Assembly (NCBI GenBank): GCA_030949995.1
Contig: JAUZRY010000103.1
Span: forward strand, 1 to 40,315
Direction of reading: 5' to 3'
Source of the DNA: Ardenticatenia bacterium
GTDB lineage: Bacteria > Chloroflexota > Anaerolineae > Ardenticatenales > Ardenticatenaceae
DNA length: 40,315 nt
Below, piece by piece: positions 1 through 7,815 of the stretch. Both the position numbers and the translations under genes were made by a program. The notes under the pieces were generated by a model that worked only from the letters and a program-made list of their open reading frames with translations, was not told where the DNA came from and ran no database searches. The stretch's first letter is position 1. Every line of letters starts with the position of its first letter.

Positions 1-2
1 TT

Positions 3-326
3 CGCCGCGTGGGCGTCCTTTCGTCGATGAAGTTAGGCTGTGCCTTGGGAGGGCTGATATTTGCCCTGTTCGGCTGTTTCTTCCTTCTGGTGCCCGGCTT
101 GTTAGGGGGAGGGGGCGCTTTCATGGGCGCCATTCAAGAGACAGGGATGGACCCAGAGATCTTTGGGGCCGGAGCGGGAGTCATTGGTTTTTTGGTAGTG
201 ATGTATGTGGTAGGAGTGCTCTTCTACGCGGTGGTGACCGGCATTGTGATGGCCATCTACGCGTTCACCTACAATGTGGTGGCTGGCTTGGTCGGCGGCG
301 TGGAAGTCGAGTTGGAGGAACTGTAA
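3..326 (+). CDS. Small membrane protein, DUF3566-like (5' end outside window)
   Basis: The frame is open to the left window edge, so the start is probably upstream; the first possible internal starts are GTG at 9 and ATG at 27. It encodes about 105 residues with two long hydrophobic segments (roughly residues 8-32 and 53-85) separated by a short polar stretch. The C-terminal pattern (YNVVAGLVGGVEVELEEL) and the 'R-x-G-x-L-S-x-x-K' start resemble small DUF3566-type membrane proteins. Function is unknown. I am fairly sure it is coding and inserted in the membrane, less sure of the family name. Confidence 0.6.
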   Translation, partial: RRVGVLSSMKLGCALGGLIFALFGCFFLLVPGLLGGGGAFMGAIQETGMDPEIFGAGAGVIGFLVVMYVVGVLFYAVVTGIVMAIYAFTYNVVAGLVGGVEVELEEL

Positions 327-409
327 GTCCCCTTCCATCCCGGATGCCACCCCACAAGAAGAGAATGGTTCCTTCTGCTCTGGAAGATAGCTCTACTGAA
401 GAAAGGGCG

Positions 410-431
410 CTCCCCACCAATTGGTGGGGAG
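410..431. repeat. 22-bp perfect palindrome
   Basis: A perfect dyad centred on AATT: arm CTCCCCACC and its complement on the other side. It lies about 85 bp after the first gene. No T-run follows, so it is not a standard intrinsic terminator. It could be a regulator site or a transcript-end hairpin. A second, looser pair (AGGGCGC at 404-410 and GCGCCCT at 457-463) flanks it on one side. Confidence 0.6.
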
Positions 432-1122
432 AACGAGGTAGAAAATGGCCGTTTTGGGCGCCCTCTTCCCTGACTCTGCCCGTTTATCGGGCACAAATAG
501 GCTCCTTTGCCCTGCCCAATCTGCTAGGTCAGGCTTTTTCAGGGGAGCCATACTTGCACTATACCACGATAGCTCTCGATTTAGACATGGGCTACGTCCA
601 AATTGCCCGACGAGACCACTTACTTAGCTGTCCTCGCTAATTTCCTTAGTCAGCCGAAAGTCCGTTTCACTCGCGTTCGTTTCGCGCCTGATCGTCTCCG
701 GTAGTGTGACCTGGCCGCTTCTGGTGCAGCGAGCGTGCCCAGCGGGTACAGGACAGTCGGCACGTTGGCTGTGCCGCTATCGCCCGGTGTTGCTCGAATT
801 GAGCGCTAACGCCTCTCTGGTGACGGGCGTGAATCGTACGGACCAGGTGATCGGGAGCGGCTTCAAGATCCGAGCACGCGCGTGCAGGGGTTCAAGGCGC
901 GAAGGCAACCGAAAGCATTCCCCCACTTGGCGCCGGCTGTGGATCGACGGGCCCAGCGCGAAAGCCTCTTGTATCTCCTGAGAGACGGCCGAAGGGAGAA
1001 TGCGGCTGTTTTTCCTCTCTCCACTGGCATTGAACGGGTCAGGTGTATACCCATTTGGAATGCCTGTGCGAAAAGGATACAATACGACCCAGATCCAAAC
1101 GCATCCTCGCGGCTAGGGGATT
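432..1122. other. Non-coding stretch without recognised gene
   Basis: About 690 bp with no convincing reading frame: the open frames here are short, overlap on both strands and have no family signature. The sequence is GC-rich and contains several small inverted repeats. I looked for tmRNA, RNase P RNA, SRP RNA and 6S RNA signatures and recognised none. A functional RNA or a decayed gene is possible but unsupported. Confidence 0.4.
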
Positions 1123-1128
1123 TTGGGT

Positions 1129-2151
1129 GTGGTCAAGTACAATGGCAGGGCGGAGGGCAGAATCAACAGCGGACAGAGCGTGTTCCGAGGGATTGAGGTG
1201 CCGGACGAGTGGGCGGAGCGCTTGCCACACGAGCCACCACGCGGGCTGATCATGCTTGTGGGCGCGCCGGACAGCGGCAAGACAACGCTGGCCCGCTACC
1301 TGTGGGAGCGCTTCGCGCCCGCGGTGGAGACGGCCGCTTGGCTGGACGCGGACATCGGCCAGAGCACGCTAGGCCCTCCCACCACCATGACCCTCGCCGT
1401 CACGCGGTATCCTGCATCACCGCCATATCCGCCCAAGGGCATGCGTCGGCGCTACTTTGTGGGCAACACCTCACCCCGTGGCCACATGCTCTCCGTCGTG
1501 GTCGGCGTGGTTCGCTTAGCCCGCTTGGCCCTCCGGCAACGGGCTCACTTCGTGGTGGTGGACACCACCGGCCTCATTGCGCCCGAGCGGGGCGGCGTTG
1601 CTCTCAAGCAGGCCAAGCTCGAACTGCTACGCCCCCGCTGGGTGCTGGCCCTCCAGCGGGGTGACGAGCTAGAACCCATCCTGGCGCCTTGGGACGGCCA
1701 TCCGGTGATCCGCATTGTACGCCTGCCGGTGGCTGAAGCCGCTGCTCCCAAGACGCGGGAGCGGCGACGGGCTCACAGGCGGGAGCAGTTCCGCCGATAC
1801 TTCGCCCGCGCCGGCCGACTTGTGCTCGCGCTGGAGGAGCTGAGCGTGGTCGGGCATGGGGCGCCTGTGCCCGGCCTGCTGGTGGGGCTTCAGGACCACG
1901 ATGGGTTCACACGGGCGCTGGGCATCGTCGAGGACGTAGAGTCATCCTCCGGCCGCCTCGTGGTGCGCACACCCTTGCGCGACTCCGCGTCTGTGCGCGC
2001 CCTGCGGTTGGGACGCGTGCACCTGACCGCGGCTTTCGAGGAGTACGTACCCCGACGCCACCCGGCCCACCGGGAAGCGGAGGCTCACGCGGGCGAGGAG
2101 ACTCGGGGAGACAGGGGTACTATGGGCGGAACGTGTGCAGACGACAGATAG
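1129..2151 (+). CDS. Clp1/GRC3-like P-loop polynucleotide kinase family protein
   Basis: About 340 residues with the hallmarks of the Clp1/NOL9/GRC3 P-loop family, whose characterised members phosphorylate 5'-hydroxyl ends of RNA. Visible are Walker A GAPDSGKTT (about residues 45-53), the family motif DADIGQSTLGPP (about 73-84), VGNTSPRGH, and the Walker B-like VVDTTGLI. The C-terminal third is a beta-rich extension with no recognised motif. GTG 1129 is chosen because AGGGGA (1115-1120) sits at good distance; TTG 1123 is an in-frame alternative but too close to that site. Its last 32 bp overlap the 3' end of ruvC tail to tail. Bacterial substrates of this family are not known, so the kinase activity is inferred. 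Confidence 0.75.
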   Translation: MVKYNGRAEGRINSGQSVFRGIEVPDEWAERLPHEPPRGLIMLVGAPDSGKTTLARYLWERFAPAVETAAWLDADIGQSTLGPPTTMTLAVTRYPASPPYPPKGMRRRYFVGNTSPRGHMLSVVVGVVRLARLALRQRAHFVVVDTTGLIAPERGGVALKQAKLELLRPRWVLALQRGDELEPILAPWDGHPVIRIVRLPVAEAAAPKTRERRRAHRREQFRRYFARAGRLVLALEELSVVGHGAPVPGLLVGLQDHDGFTRALGIVEDVESSSGRLVVRTPLRDSASVRALRLGRVHLTAAFEEYVPRRHPAHREAEAHAGEETRGDRGTMGGTCADDR

Positions 2152-2596
2152 CCACAGCCAGTGCGTCGGCCGCATCGTCCGGTCGCGGAACGACATCTAA
2201 GCGCAGGAGCCGACGCACCATTTCCTGCACCTGGCGTTTATCGGCGTTGCCGTATCCAGTGGTGGCCTGTTTGACTTCTACCGGTGTGAACTCTTCCACC
2301 AACAGCCTCGCTTGAGCCGCGGCCAACAGAATGACGCCCCTCGCGTGGCTGACGGCTATCGCTGTGGTGACGTTCTTGCGGAAAAAGAGCTTCTCGACCG
2401 CCATCACATCGGGTTGGTAGCGGCGGAGCACGGCGGTGATATGCTCGTAAATGGTCAGCAAGCGTTCTGGCAATGGCGTGTGGGCCGGCGTGCGAATGGT
2501 GCCATACGCCACCAACTGGAGCCGTCTGTCATCTCCGCACACCACACCCCAGCCCGTGATCGCCGTGCCCGGATCCACGCCCAAAACCGTGTTCAC
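2120..2596 (-). CDS. ruvC: Holliday junction resolvase RuvC
   Basis: A 158-residue RuvC, the normal length. It cuts Holliday junctions in the RuvABC pathway of homologous recombination. The four acidic catalytic residues are in place: D8 in GVDPG, E68 in AVEKLFF, and D141 and D144 in the C-terminal DDAADALA motif. The GTG start overlaps the TGA stop of yebC by four bases (GTGA), so the two are translationally coupled; yebC-ruvC order is common in bacteria. ruvA and ruvB do not follow: the next gene is convergent. Confidence 0.96.
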   Translation of the reverse strand: MNTVLGVDPGTAITGWGVVCGDDRRLQLVAYGTIRTPAHTPLPERLLTIYEHITAVLRRYQPDVMAVEKLFFRKNVTTAIAVSHARGVILLAAAQARLLVEEFTPVEVKQATTGYGNADKRQVQEMVRRLLRLDVVPRPDDAADALAVAICRLHTFRP

Positions 2597-3342
2597 GCGG
2601 CCAACTGCTCCAGGACTTCGTCACTGAACTGTACGTTGGTGTAGACGGCCTGCACGTCGTCCAAGTCCTCGAGGGCTTCGATCAGCTTTGCCACGGAGAG
2701 CTGGGTCTCCCGGTCGAGTTCGATATACGTCTTGGGAATCATCTTGAGCTCGGCCGACTCGATGCGCACTTGCTGGACATCCAGAGTCTCCCGCACTTTC
2801 TGCAAGTCCGCGCGCCCGGTGATCACTTCGAGGTAATTGTTATCCTCGTCCACATCTTCGGCGCCGGCGTCGATGGCCTGGAGCATGAGCTCTTCGGCAT
2901 CCTGGCCGTCAAGGGGAATGAGAATGACCCCCTTCTCCTCGAACTGCCACGCCACTGATCCACCCTCGCCCAAGGAACCGCCGTGTTTGCGCAACGTGGA
3001 GCGTACCTCGCCCACAGCGCGATTGCGGTTGTCCGTGAGGCACTTGATCATGAGCGCCGCACCACCGGGGCCATACCCCTCATACCAGATCTCCTCGAGG
3101 GCCTCGCCTTGAAGCTCACCGGTGCCCCGCTTGATGGCTCGCTCGATGTTGTCCTTGGGCATGTTGGCCTGTTTGGCCTTCTCGAGGACCATGCGGAGCG
3201 TGAAGTTCACGCTGGGATCACCTCCGCCCAAGCGGGCGGCCGTCTCAATCTCGCGGGCCAGCTTGGTGAAGAGCTTGCCCTTCTTGGCGTCCACGGCCGC
3301 CTTTCGGTGTTTGATGTTTGCCCACTTGGAGTGTCCGGCCAT
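2593..3342 (-). CDS. yebC: YebC/PmpR family protein (TACO1 family)
   Basis: A 249-residue YebC-family protein starting with the diagnostic MAGHSKWANIKHRK motif. Members are described either as DNA-binding regulators (PmpR) or as translation factors that help ribosomes through difficult stretches such as polyproline (YebC/TACO1). Other family landmarks are GGGDPSVNFTLR near residue 42, LTDNRNRAVGEVR and the acidic ending near EDLDDVQAVYTN. The ATG at 3342 follows a strong AAGGAG site; an upstream in-frame start would add residues absent from the family. It is first in the yebC-ruvC pair. Confidence 0.95.
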   Translation of the reverse strand: MAGHSKWANIKHRKAAVDAKKGKLFTKLAREIETAARLGGGDPSVNFTLRMVLEKAKQANMPKDNIERAIKRGTGELQGEALEEIWYEGYGPGGAALMIKCLTDNRNRAVGEVRSTLRKHGGSLGEGGSVAWQFEEKGVILIPLDGQDAEELMLQAIDAGAEDVDEDNNYLEVITGRADLQKVRETLDVQQVRIESAELKMIPKTYIELDRETQLSVAKLIEALEDLDDVQAVYTNVQFSDEVLEQLAA

Positions 3343-3490
3343 ACCCCTTTCTCCTTCCGGGATTCCAGAACAGTTTGGTGACACCTCGGGCTGAAGTTAC
3401 GGCCCTAGAAGGCCAGGATACGTGTCGGGAGCAGCTGGGAACACAGCCAAGCGCACGCTGTCCACCCACTGGATCGGAGGACCCAGGGGC

Positions 3491-5185
3491 TCATTTGAGC
3501 GCGGCTTGGGCCTCCGCGATGATCTCCTCAGGATCCGGGCCTTCACCCTTCTTGAAGGCGCTCTTGGCCTTGGCAAAGGCCTTGAAGTCCTCGGGAGCCC
3601 ACGCCTCCTTGGGCTTCAGGGCCCATGCGGGATATTTTTCCAACAGCTCGGGCGGAATTTCGCCTGCGGAGGCACTGCTCTCCTGCGCCGGCGCCGAGGC
3701 CAGGGCTTCCTCTTTGGCCTTTTCGAGAGCGGCCTGCGCTTGGGCAAGCACGTCGTTGGGGTCGGGCCCTTGACCCTTCTTGAAAGCGCTTCTGGCCTTG
3801 GCAAAGGCCTTGAAGTCCTCGGGAGCCCACGCCTCCTTGGGCTTCAGGGCCCATGCGGGGTACTGTTCGGCCAAGCGTTGGACAAGAGCCTGAACCTCCT
3901 CGGCCGAGAGCTCCCGCCGGCGGGCAACCACGGCCTCGCCAGCCCCCTCCACGGCCTCGCCCCGGCGGACTTTCTCCAAAGCCTCCTGGGCCGCTTGGAG
4001 AATCTCGCGCACCGGTTTGCCTGCGCCCCGCAGCTCGGCGACCTTGGCTTCAGCCGCCTCGCGGAAATCGTCGGCCGTCCAGAGCCGGCGCGGTTTGAGG
4101 GCCCAGCCGGGAAATTGAGCGCGCAGGGCCATGAGGGCAGCCCGGCGCGGGTCCTGGACCACTTCGGTGCTCGCCTGGGCTGTCGCCCGGCGGGCGGCTC
4201 CTAGCGCCTCCTGAAGTTTGGCTTGGGCTTGGGCCAGCACGTCCTTGGGGTCGGGTCCCTGGCCCTTCTTGAAGGCACTCTTGGCCTTGGCAAAGGCCTT
4301 GAAGTCCTCAGGGGCCCACGCCTCCTTGGATTTCAGGGCCCACTCTGGAAACTCCTGTTTAAGTTGACTCAAAACGTCCTCAGGCACCTCCTCAGGTGTT
4401 GTGGGCGGCGTTTGGGCCTGGGCAGATGGTGCTGGAGCCGGGGCCACGTCGAAGCCGAACACATCGTCTTCCGCTGCCTCCTCCTCCGATGCTGCGGACG
4501 CGGTGGCGCTCTCACGGAGAATGCGGCCAGCCTCTTCGATTTCCTTGGGATCGGGGCCTTCACCCCGCTTGAAGGCCATTTTGGCACGGGCACGGGCCTT
4601 GAAGTCATCGGGCGTCCACGCCTCCTTGGGCTTGAGAGCCCATGCGGGCAGATCGTCGGCGGTGACGGGACGACCTCCGACCATGGCTTGCCGGGGCCCG
4701 CCGGCACCGGCTTGCCGGCCCTTACGCCGCTTTTTGGGTGCCAACACGCGCTCGATCCACGCGGGGTTCACGTCCATGTAATCGTGCACATCCAGGACAC
4801 CCGGCACCTGAAGCGCGATGCGCCGGATCTCCTCTCGGGCGCTCTCACAGGGCACAGGGCCGCGCAGCATCACATGCCCCTTGATGGCCCGCACCTGCAC
4901 GGGCAGAGGGGCCAACCACCCGCCGTCAGCTTCCTCCAAGGCTTCGGCCACAGCCACGTCCAAGGCCGAGTCGGAGATCAGGCGGTTGTCCACTTGGTGG
5001 ACGCCGGGCACGCGACCGGCCAATTCTTCGGCGGCAAACTTCATGTTCTCCGTTCGCACGTACCCGCGAAGCACGATTGAACCGTTGCTCACGTCCACGT
5101 GAATGGCCGTCTCACCAGTGCGGATGGGATCGTAGGCCAAGAGCGTTCGTTCAACAGCCTGACGCACAGCTTCCACGTTGACCAT
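3491..5185 (-). CDS. Two-BON-domain protein with five WALKPKEAW repeats
   Basis: A 564-residue protein without signal peptide or membrane segment. Residues 5-72 and about 74-140 look like two BON domains (patterns such as GSIVLRGYVRTENMK and VPGVHQVDNRL), folds usually tied to membrane or lipid association. After a basic linker (150-172) come five copies of a ~45-residue unit, starting near residues 180, 280, 359, 443 and 518, with consensus FPxWALKPKEAWxPEDFKAF followed by a Lys/Ala-rich helix and GxGPDP. Linkers are Ala/Glu/Pro-rich. Copies 1, 2, 4 and 5 are close to each other; copy 3 is diverged and lacks GPDP. ATG has an AAGGAGG site eight to ten bases upstream. I do not recognise the repeat family; function unknown. 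Confidence 0.85.
   Translation of the reverse strand: MVNVEAVRQAVERTLLAYDPIRTGETAIHVDVSNGSIVLRGYVRTENMKFAAEELAGRVPGVHQVDNRLISDSALDVAVAEALEEADGGWLAPLPVQVRAIKGHVMLRGPVPCESAREEIRRIALQVPGVLDVHDYMDVNPAWIERVLAPKKRRKGRQAGAGGPRQAMVGGRPVTADDLPAWALKPKEAWTPDDFKARARAKMAFKRGEGPDPKEIEEAGRILRESATASAASEEEAAEDDVFGFDVAPAPAPSAQAQTPPTTPEEVPEDVLSQLKQEFPEWALKSKEAWAPEDFKAFAKAKSAFKKGQGPDPKDVLAQAQAKLQEALGAARRATAQASTEVVQDPRRAALMALRAQFPGWALKPRRLWTADDFREAAEAKVAELRGAGKPVREILQAAQEALEKVRRGEAVEGAGEAVVARRRELSAEEVQALVQRLAEQYPAWALKPKEAWAPEDFKAFAKARSAFKKGQGPDPNDVLAQAQAALEKAKEEALASAPAQESSASAGEIPPELLEKYPAWALKPKEAWAPEDFKAFAKAKSAFKKGEGPDPEEIIAEAQAALK
3497..3634 (-). repeat. WALKPKEAW repeat copy 5
   Basis: Codes for residues 518-563 of the BON protein. 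It is nearly identical to copy 4 at the DNA level over the WALKPKEAWAPEDFKAFAKA part, suggesting recent duplication or gene conversion. Confidence 0.8.
3722..3859 (-). repeat. WALKPKEAW repeat copy 4
   Basis: Codes for residues 443-488. The unit ends with GPDPNDVLAQAQAALEKA, matching copy 2 closely. Confidence 0.8.
3977..4111 (-). repeat. WALKPKEAW repeat copy 3, diverged
   Basis: Codes for residues 359-403. The core WALKP and the DDF position are kept (WALKPRRLWTADDFREAAEA) but the Lys-rich turn and GPDP are replaced by GAGKPVREIL. Confidence 0.75.
4214..4348 (-). repeat. WALKPKEAW repeat copy 2
   Basis: Codes for residues 280-324, with WALKSKEAW instead of WALKPKEAW and the GQGPDPKDVLAQAQ ending shared with copy 4. 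Confidence 0.8.
4523..4648 (-). repeat. WALKPKEAW repeat copy 1
   Basis: Codes for residues 180-221, directly after the basic linker that follows the BON domains. It keeps WALKPKEAW and GEGPDPKEI but has KARARAKMAFKR in the helix. Confidence 0.8.
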
Positions 5186-5441
5186 CGTTCCCGAGCCTCC
5201 TTACCTGTTCGCCGGTCGTGGGGTGTGTGGTATGTTACCAGGAGATTTTGAAGGAAAAGGGCACCAAGAGCATACCATTGAGTGCGTCCCTGGTCAAGTG
5301 GGCGGAAGTGCGGGCACCTCTGGCCGACGCTCACACAGGTGAACAGGCGGCGAAACACGGCGGTGGCACATCAGACCGCCGGTGCCCGCGAGGACAACTG
5401 CCTCACATGCCCACTTCGATGAAGTCAAGTGGCTCTGCTGC
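5186..5441. other. Divergent intergenic region
   Basis: Separates the minus-strand BON gene from the plus-strand importer operon. It holds one clear hairpin (CGGCGGT 5358-5364 with ACCGCCG 5375-5381, ten-base loop) without a T-run. I see no convincing promoter for the BON gene and no coding frame. Confidence 0.4.
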
Positions 5442-5470
5442 TTGCTCCCCTCTTCCTTCTTGTTTATAAT
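5442..5470 (+). promoter_or_regulatory. SigA-type promoter of the BMP importer operon
   Basis: TTGCTC (5442-5447), a 17-bp spacer and a perfect TATAAT (5465-5470). Transcription should begin near 5476-5478, leaving a leader of about 135 bases before the ATG at 5612. Confidence 0.8.
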
Positions 5471-5475
5471 CAGGG

Positions 5476-5540
5476 GCTGTGCCCTGAACACGGTGGGACG
5501 CCCTCTCGCCAGGCCCTGAGGGCGTTCGGGCACAGAGCCC
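5476..5540 (+). ncRNA. Structured 5' leader of the importer operon (unclassified cis-RNA)
   Basis: Right at the expected transcript start, CTGTGCCC (5477-5484) pairs with GGGCACAG (5528-5535). Inside it, GGACGCCCTC (5496-5505) pairs with GAGGGCGTTC (5518-5527), one G-U included. The two stems abut on the 3' side and are separated by an 11-base bulge (5485-5495) on the 5' side; the apical loop has 12 bases. This is far more pairing than expected by chance, but I cannot assign it to a known riboswitch class. It could be a ligand-binding leader or a 5' stability element. Confidence 0.5.
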
Positions 5541-5611
5541 TCTGTGTATCCCCCGTTGGCACATTGAAGAAAAAGGCCGTTGTCCCCTGAAATCCAGAGA
5601 GGAGGAGAAAG

Positions 5612-7804
5612 ATGCGCAGACGCATGACCGTTGTGCTTGTTGCCGTGGCCGTGCTCCTCTTCGCCTGCACGCAGCAGGTGCCCCAACCCACGGCCACGAC
5701 GCCCCCTGAACCGCCCCAACCTCAGCCCACGAACACTCCTCAGCCGGAACCGACCCAGCCTCAACAAGCCGAGGAGCCCACGGCCACACCGCCCCCAGCA
5801 CAAGCCGGCCCCGGTGCGATAGAGCGCGTCTGCCTGATTACCGACGTGGGCCGGATCAACGACGGCACGTTCAACCAGTTCGCCTACGAGGGCATGATCC
5901 GAGCGGCCGAGGAGTTCGGCTTAGAGAGCGATTTCATCGAGACCCAGTCCCAGACGGATTACCAAAAGAACATCCAAACCTGTCTGGACGAGGGGTTCGA
6001 CGTGCTGGTGACAGTCGGCTTCCTCATCGCCGACGCCACCCTGGAAGCCGCGCAGAACAATCCGGACGTGTACTTCATCGGGGTGGACCAGTTCTTCGAG
6101 GCGCCGCCCGACAACCTCGTGGGCATCCAGTACCGGGAGGACCAGGGCGGCTTCCTGGCCGGCGCCCTGGCCGCGATGATGAGCGAATCGGGCGTGGTGG
6201 CCGGCATCTACGGCATTGACATCCCGCCCGTAGTCAAGTTCCGCAACGGCTTCGAGCAGGGTGCCCGCTACGTCAACCCTGACGTGACAGCCTTGGGCGT
6301 CTACATTCCCTCGTTCACGGATCCGGCAGCAGGCGCCTCGGCGGCCGAACAGTTCGTGGGCGAGGGAGCCGACGTGATCTTCGGAGCCGGCGGCCCCACG
6401 GGCTCCGGCGGCATCAAGCGGGCGGCCGAGCTCGGCGCTTGGGTCATCGGCGTGGACCAGGACGAGTACTACACCACCTTCGGCGGCGGCACCACGCCGG
6501 GCGCCGACCGCCTTATCAGCAGCGCGGTTAAGCGCGTGGACCTTGGCGTCTACGATCAAATCAAGGGGCTGGTGCAGCCGGAGACCGGCCTGTGGGCCGG
6601 CGGCGGGCTCTACATCCTGGACGCGGCCAACGGTGGCATCACCTACGCCCCCTTCCACGAGGCCGAGGACGACGTGCCCCGCTGGGCCCAACTTTACCTG
6701 GAACGCGTGCGCCAAGGCTTGGCCGATGGGAGCCTTGACACAGGCGTGGACCCCGTCTCCGGCGAGCTGCTGCGCCCCATTGACACGGCCGGCCTCCCCA
6801 AGCCCCAAGCTCCCGAGGGCTTCAAAGTCTGCCTGATCACCGACGTGGGCCGGATCAACGACGGCACGTTTAACCAGTTCGCCTACGAGGGCATGGTCAA
6901 GGCGGCGGAGGACTTGGGCTTCGAGACGGACTTCATCGAGACCCAGTCCCAGACGGATTACCAGAAGAACATCCAAACCTGTCTGGACGAGGGGTTCGAC
7001 GTGCTGGTGACAGTCGGCTTCCTCATCGCCGACGCCACCCTGGAAGCCGCGCAGAACAATCCGGACGTGTACTTCATCGGGGTGGACCAGTTCTTCGAGG
7101 CGCCGCCCGACAACCTCGTGGGCATCCAGTACCGGGAGGACCAGGGCGGCTTCCTGGCCGGCGCCCTGGCCGGAATGATGACCGAATCAGGCGTGGTGGC
7201 CGGCATCTACGGCATTGACATCCCGCCCGTGGTCAAGTTCCGCAACGGCTTTGAAATCGGTGCCCGCTACGTCAACCCTGACATCAACGTCTTGGGCGTC
7301 TACATTCCCTCGTTCACGGATCCGGCAGCAGGCGCCTCGGCGGCCGAACAGTTCGTGGGCGAGGGAGCCGACGTGATCTTCGGAGCCGGCGGCCCCACGG
7401 GCTCCGGCGGCATCAAGCGGGCGGCCGAGCTCGGCGCTTGGGTCATCGGCGTGGACCAGGACGAGTACTACACCACCTTCGGCGGCGGTACCACGCCGGG
7501 CGCCGACCGCCTTATCAGCAGCGCGGTTAAGCGCGTGGACCTTGGCGTCTACGACCAGATTCTGGGCGTCATTGACGGCACCTTCGCCGGCGGCGGGCTC
7601 TACATCTTGGACGCGGCCAACGGCGGCATCACCTACGCCCCCTTCCACGAGGCCGAGGACGACGTGCCCGAGGCCGTGCAGGCGCGCCTCGAGGAGATTC
7701 GCCTCATGCTGGCCGCGGGCGAACTCCAGACAGGCGTGGACCCCGTGACCGGTGACATCATTGAGGATCAGGTGCCCGAGCCGGTGCCCTTCAGCGGCGA
7801 GTAA
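5612..7804 (+). CDS. BMP/PnrA-family lipoprotein with two tandem binding domains
   Basis: A 730-residue surface lipoprotein: signal peptide with lipobox LLFAC (Cys19), a Pro/Thr-rich tether to about residue 68, then two BMP (Med/PnrA-like) substrate-binding domains starting near residues 72 and 405. Family members bind nucleosides and feed an ABC importer, fitting the ATPase and two permeases downstream. Each domain carries ITDVGRINDGTFNQFAYEG and the FGAGGPTGSGG stretch. The usual protein has one such domain of about 330 residues; here the second is offset by exactly 333 codons at its start and is almost identical, also at DNA level. The domains differ mainly in the 9-base-longer segment around 6563-6600 and the interdomain linker. 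The start has a GGAGGAG site. Confidence 0.9.
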   Translation: MRRRMTVVLVAVAVLLFACTQQVPQPTATTPPEPPQPQPTNTPQPEPTQPQQAEEPTATPPPAQAGPGAIERVCLITDVGRINDGTFNQFAYEGMIRAAEEFGLESDFIETQSQTDYQKNIQTCLDEGFDVLVTVGFLIADATLEAAQNNPDVYFIGVDQFFEAPPDNLVGIQYREDQGGFLAGALAAMMSESGVVAGIYGIDIPPVVKFRNGFEQGARYVNPDVTALGVYIPSFTDPAAGASAAEQFVGEGADVIFGAGGPTGSGGIKRAAELGAWVIGVDQDEYYTTFGGGTTPGADRLISSAVKRVDLGVYDQIKGLVQPETGLWAGGGLYILDAANGGITYAPFHEAEDDVPRWAQLYLERVRQGLADGSLDTGVDPVSGELLRPIDTAGLPKPQAPEGFKVCLITDVGRINDGTFNQFAYEGMVKAAEDLGFETDFIETQSQTDYQKNIQTCLDEGFDVLVTVGFLIADATLEAAQNNPDVYFIGVDQFFEAPPDNLVGIQYREDQGGFLAGALAGMMTESGVVAGIYGIDIPPVVKFRNGFEIGARYVNPDINVLGVYIPSFTDPAAGASAAEQFVGEGADVIFGAGGPTGSGGIKRAAELGAWVIGVDQDEYYTTFGGGTTPGADRLISSAVKRVDLGVYDQILGVIDGTFAGGGLYILDAANGGITYAPFHEAEDDVPEAVQARLEEIRLMLAAGELQTGVDPVTGDIIEDQVPEPVPFSGE
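5829..7680 (+). repeat. Intragenic direct duplication (period 999 bp)
   Basis: The segment 5829-~6680 recurs at 6828-~7670 inside the lipoprotein gene. Long stretches, for example 5944-6170 against 6943-7169, are identical except for single bases. Such silent-site identity points to a recent duplication or continuing gene conversion. Confidence 0.9.
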
Positions 7805-7815
7805 CGGGAAAAACG

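Noticed and set aside
5485..5540. Leader RNA as a guanidine-I (ykkC) riboswitch
   Set aside because: Only ACACGGTGGGAC resembles the consensus; the upstream conserved part and the GGGAG-type end are missing, and the stems differ.
5921..6976. Long antisense frame inside the BMP gene (351 codons)
   Set aside because: It mirrors the duplicated sense gene, has no family signature and follows from high GC3; similar shadows occur at 10541-11728 and 36806-38002.
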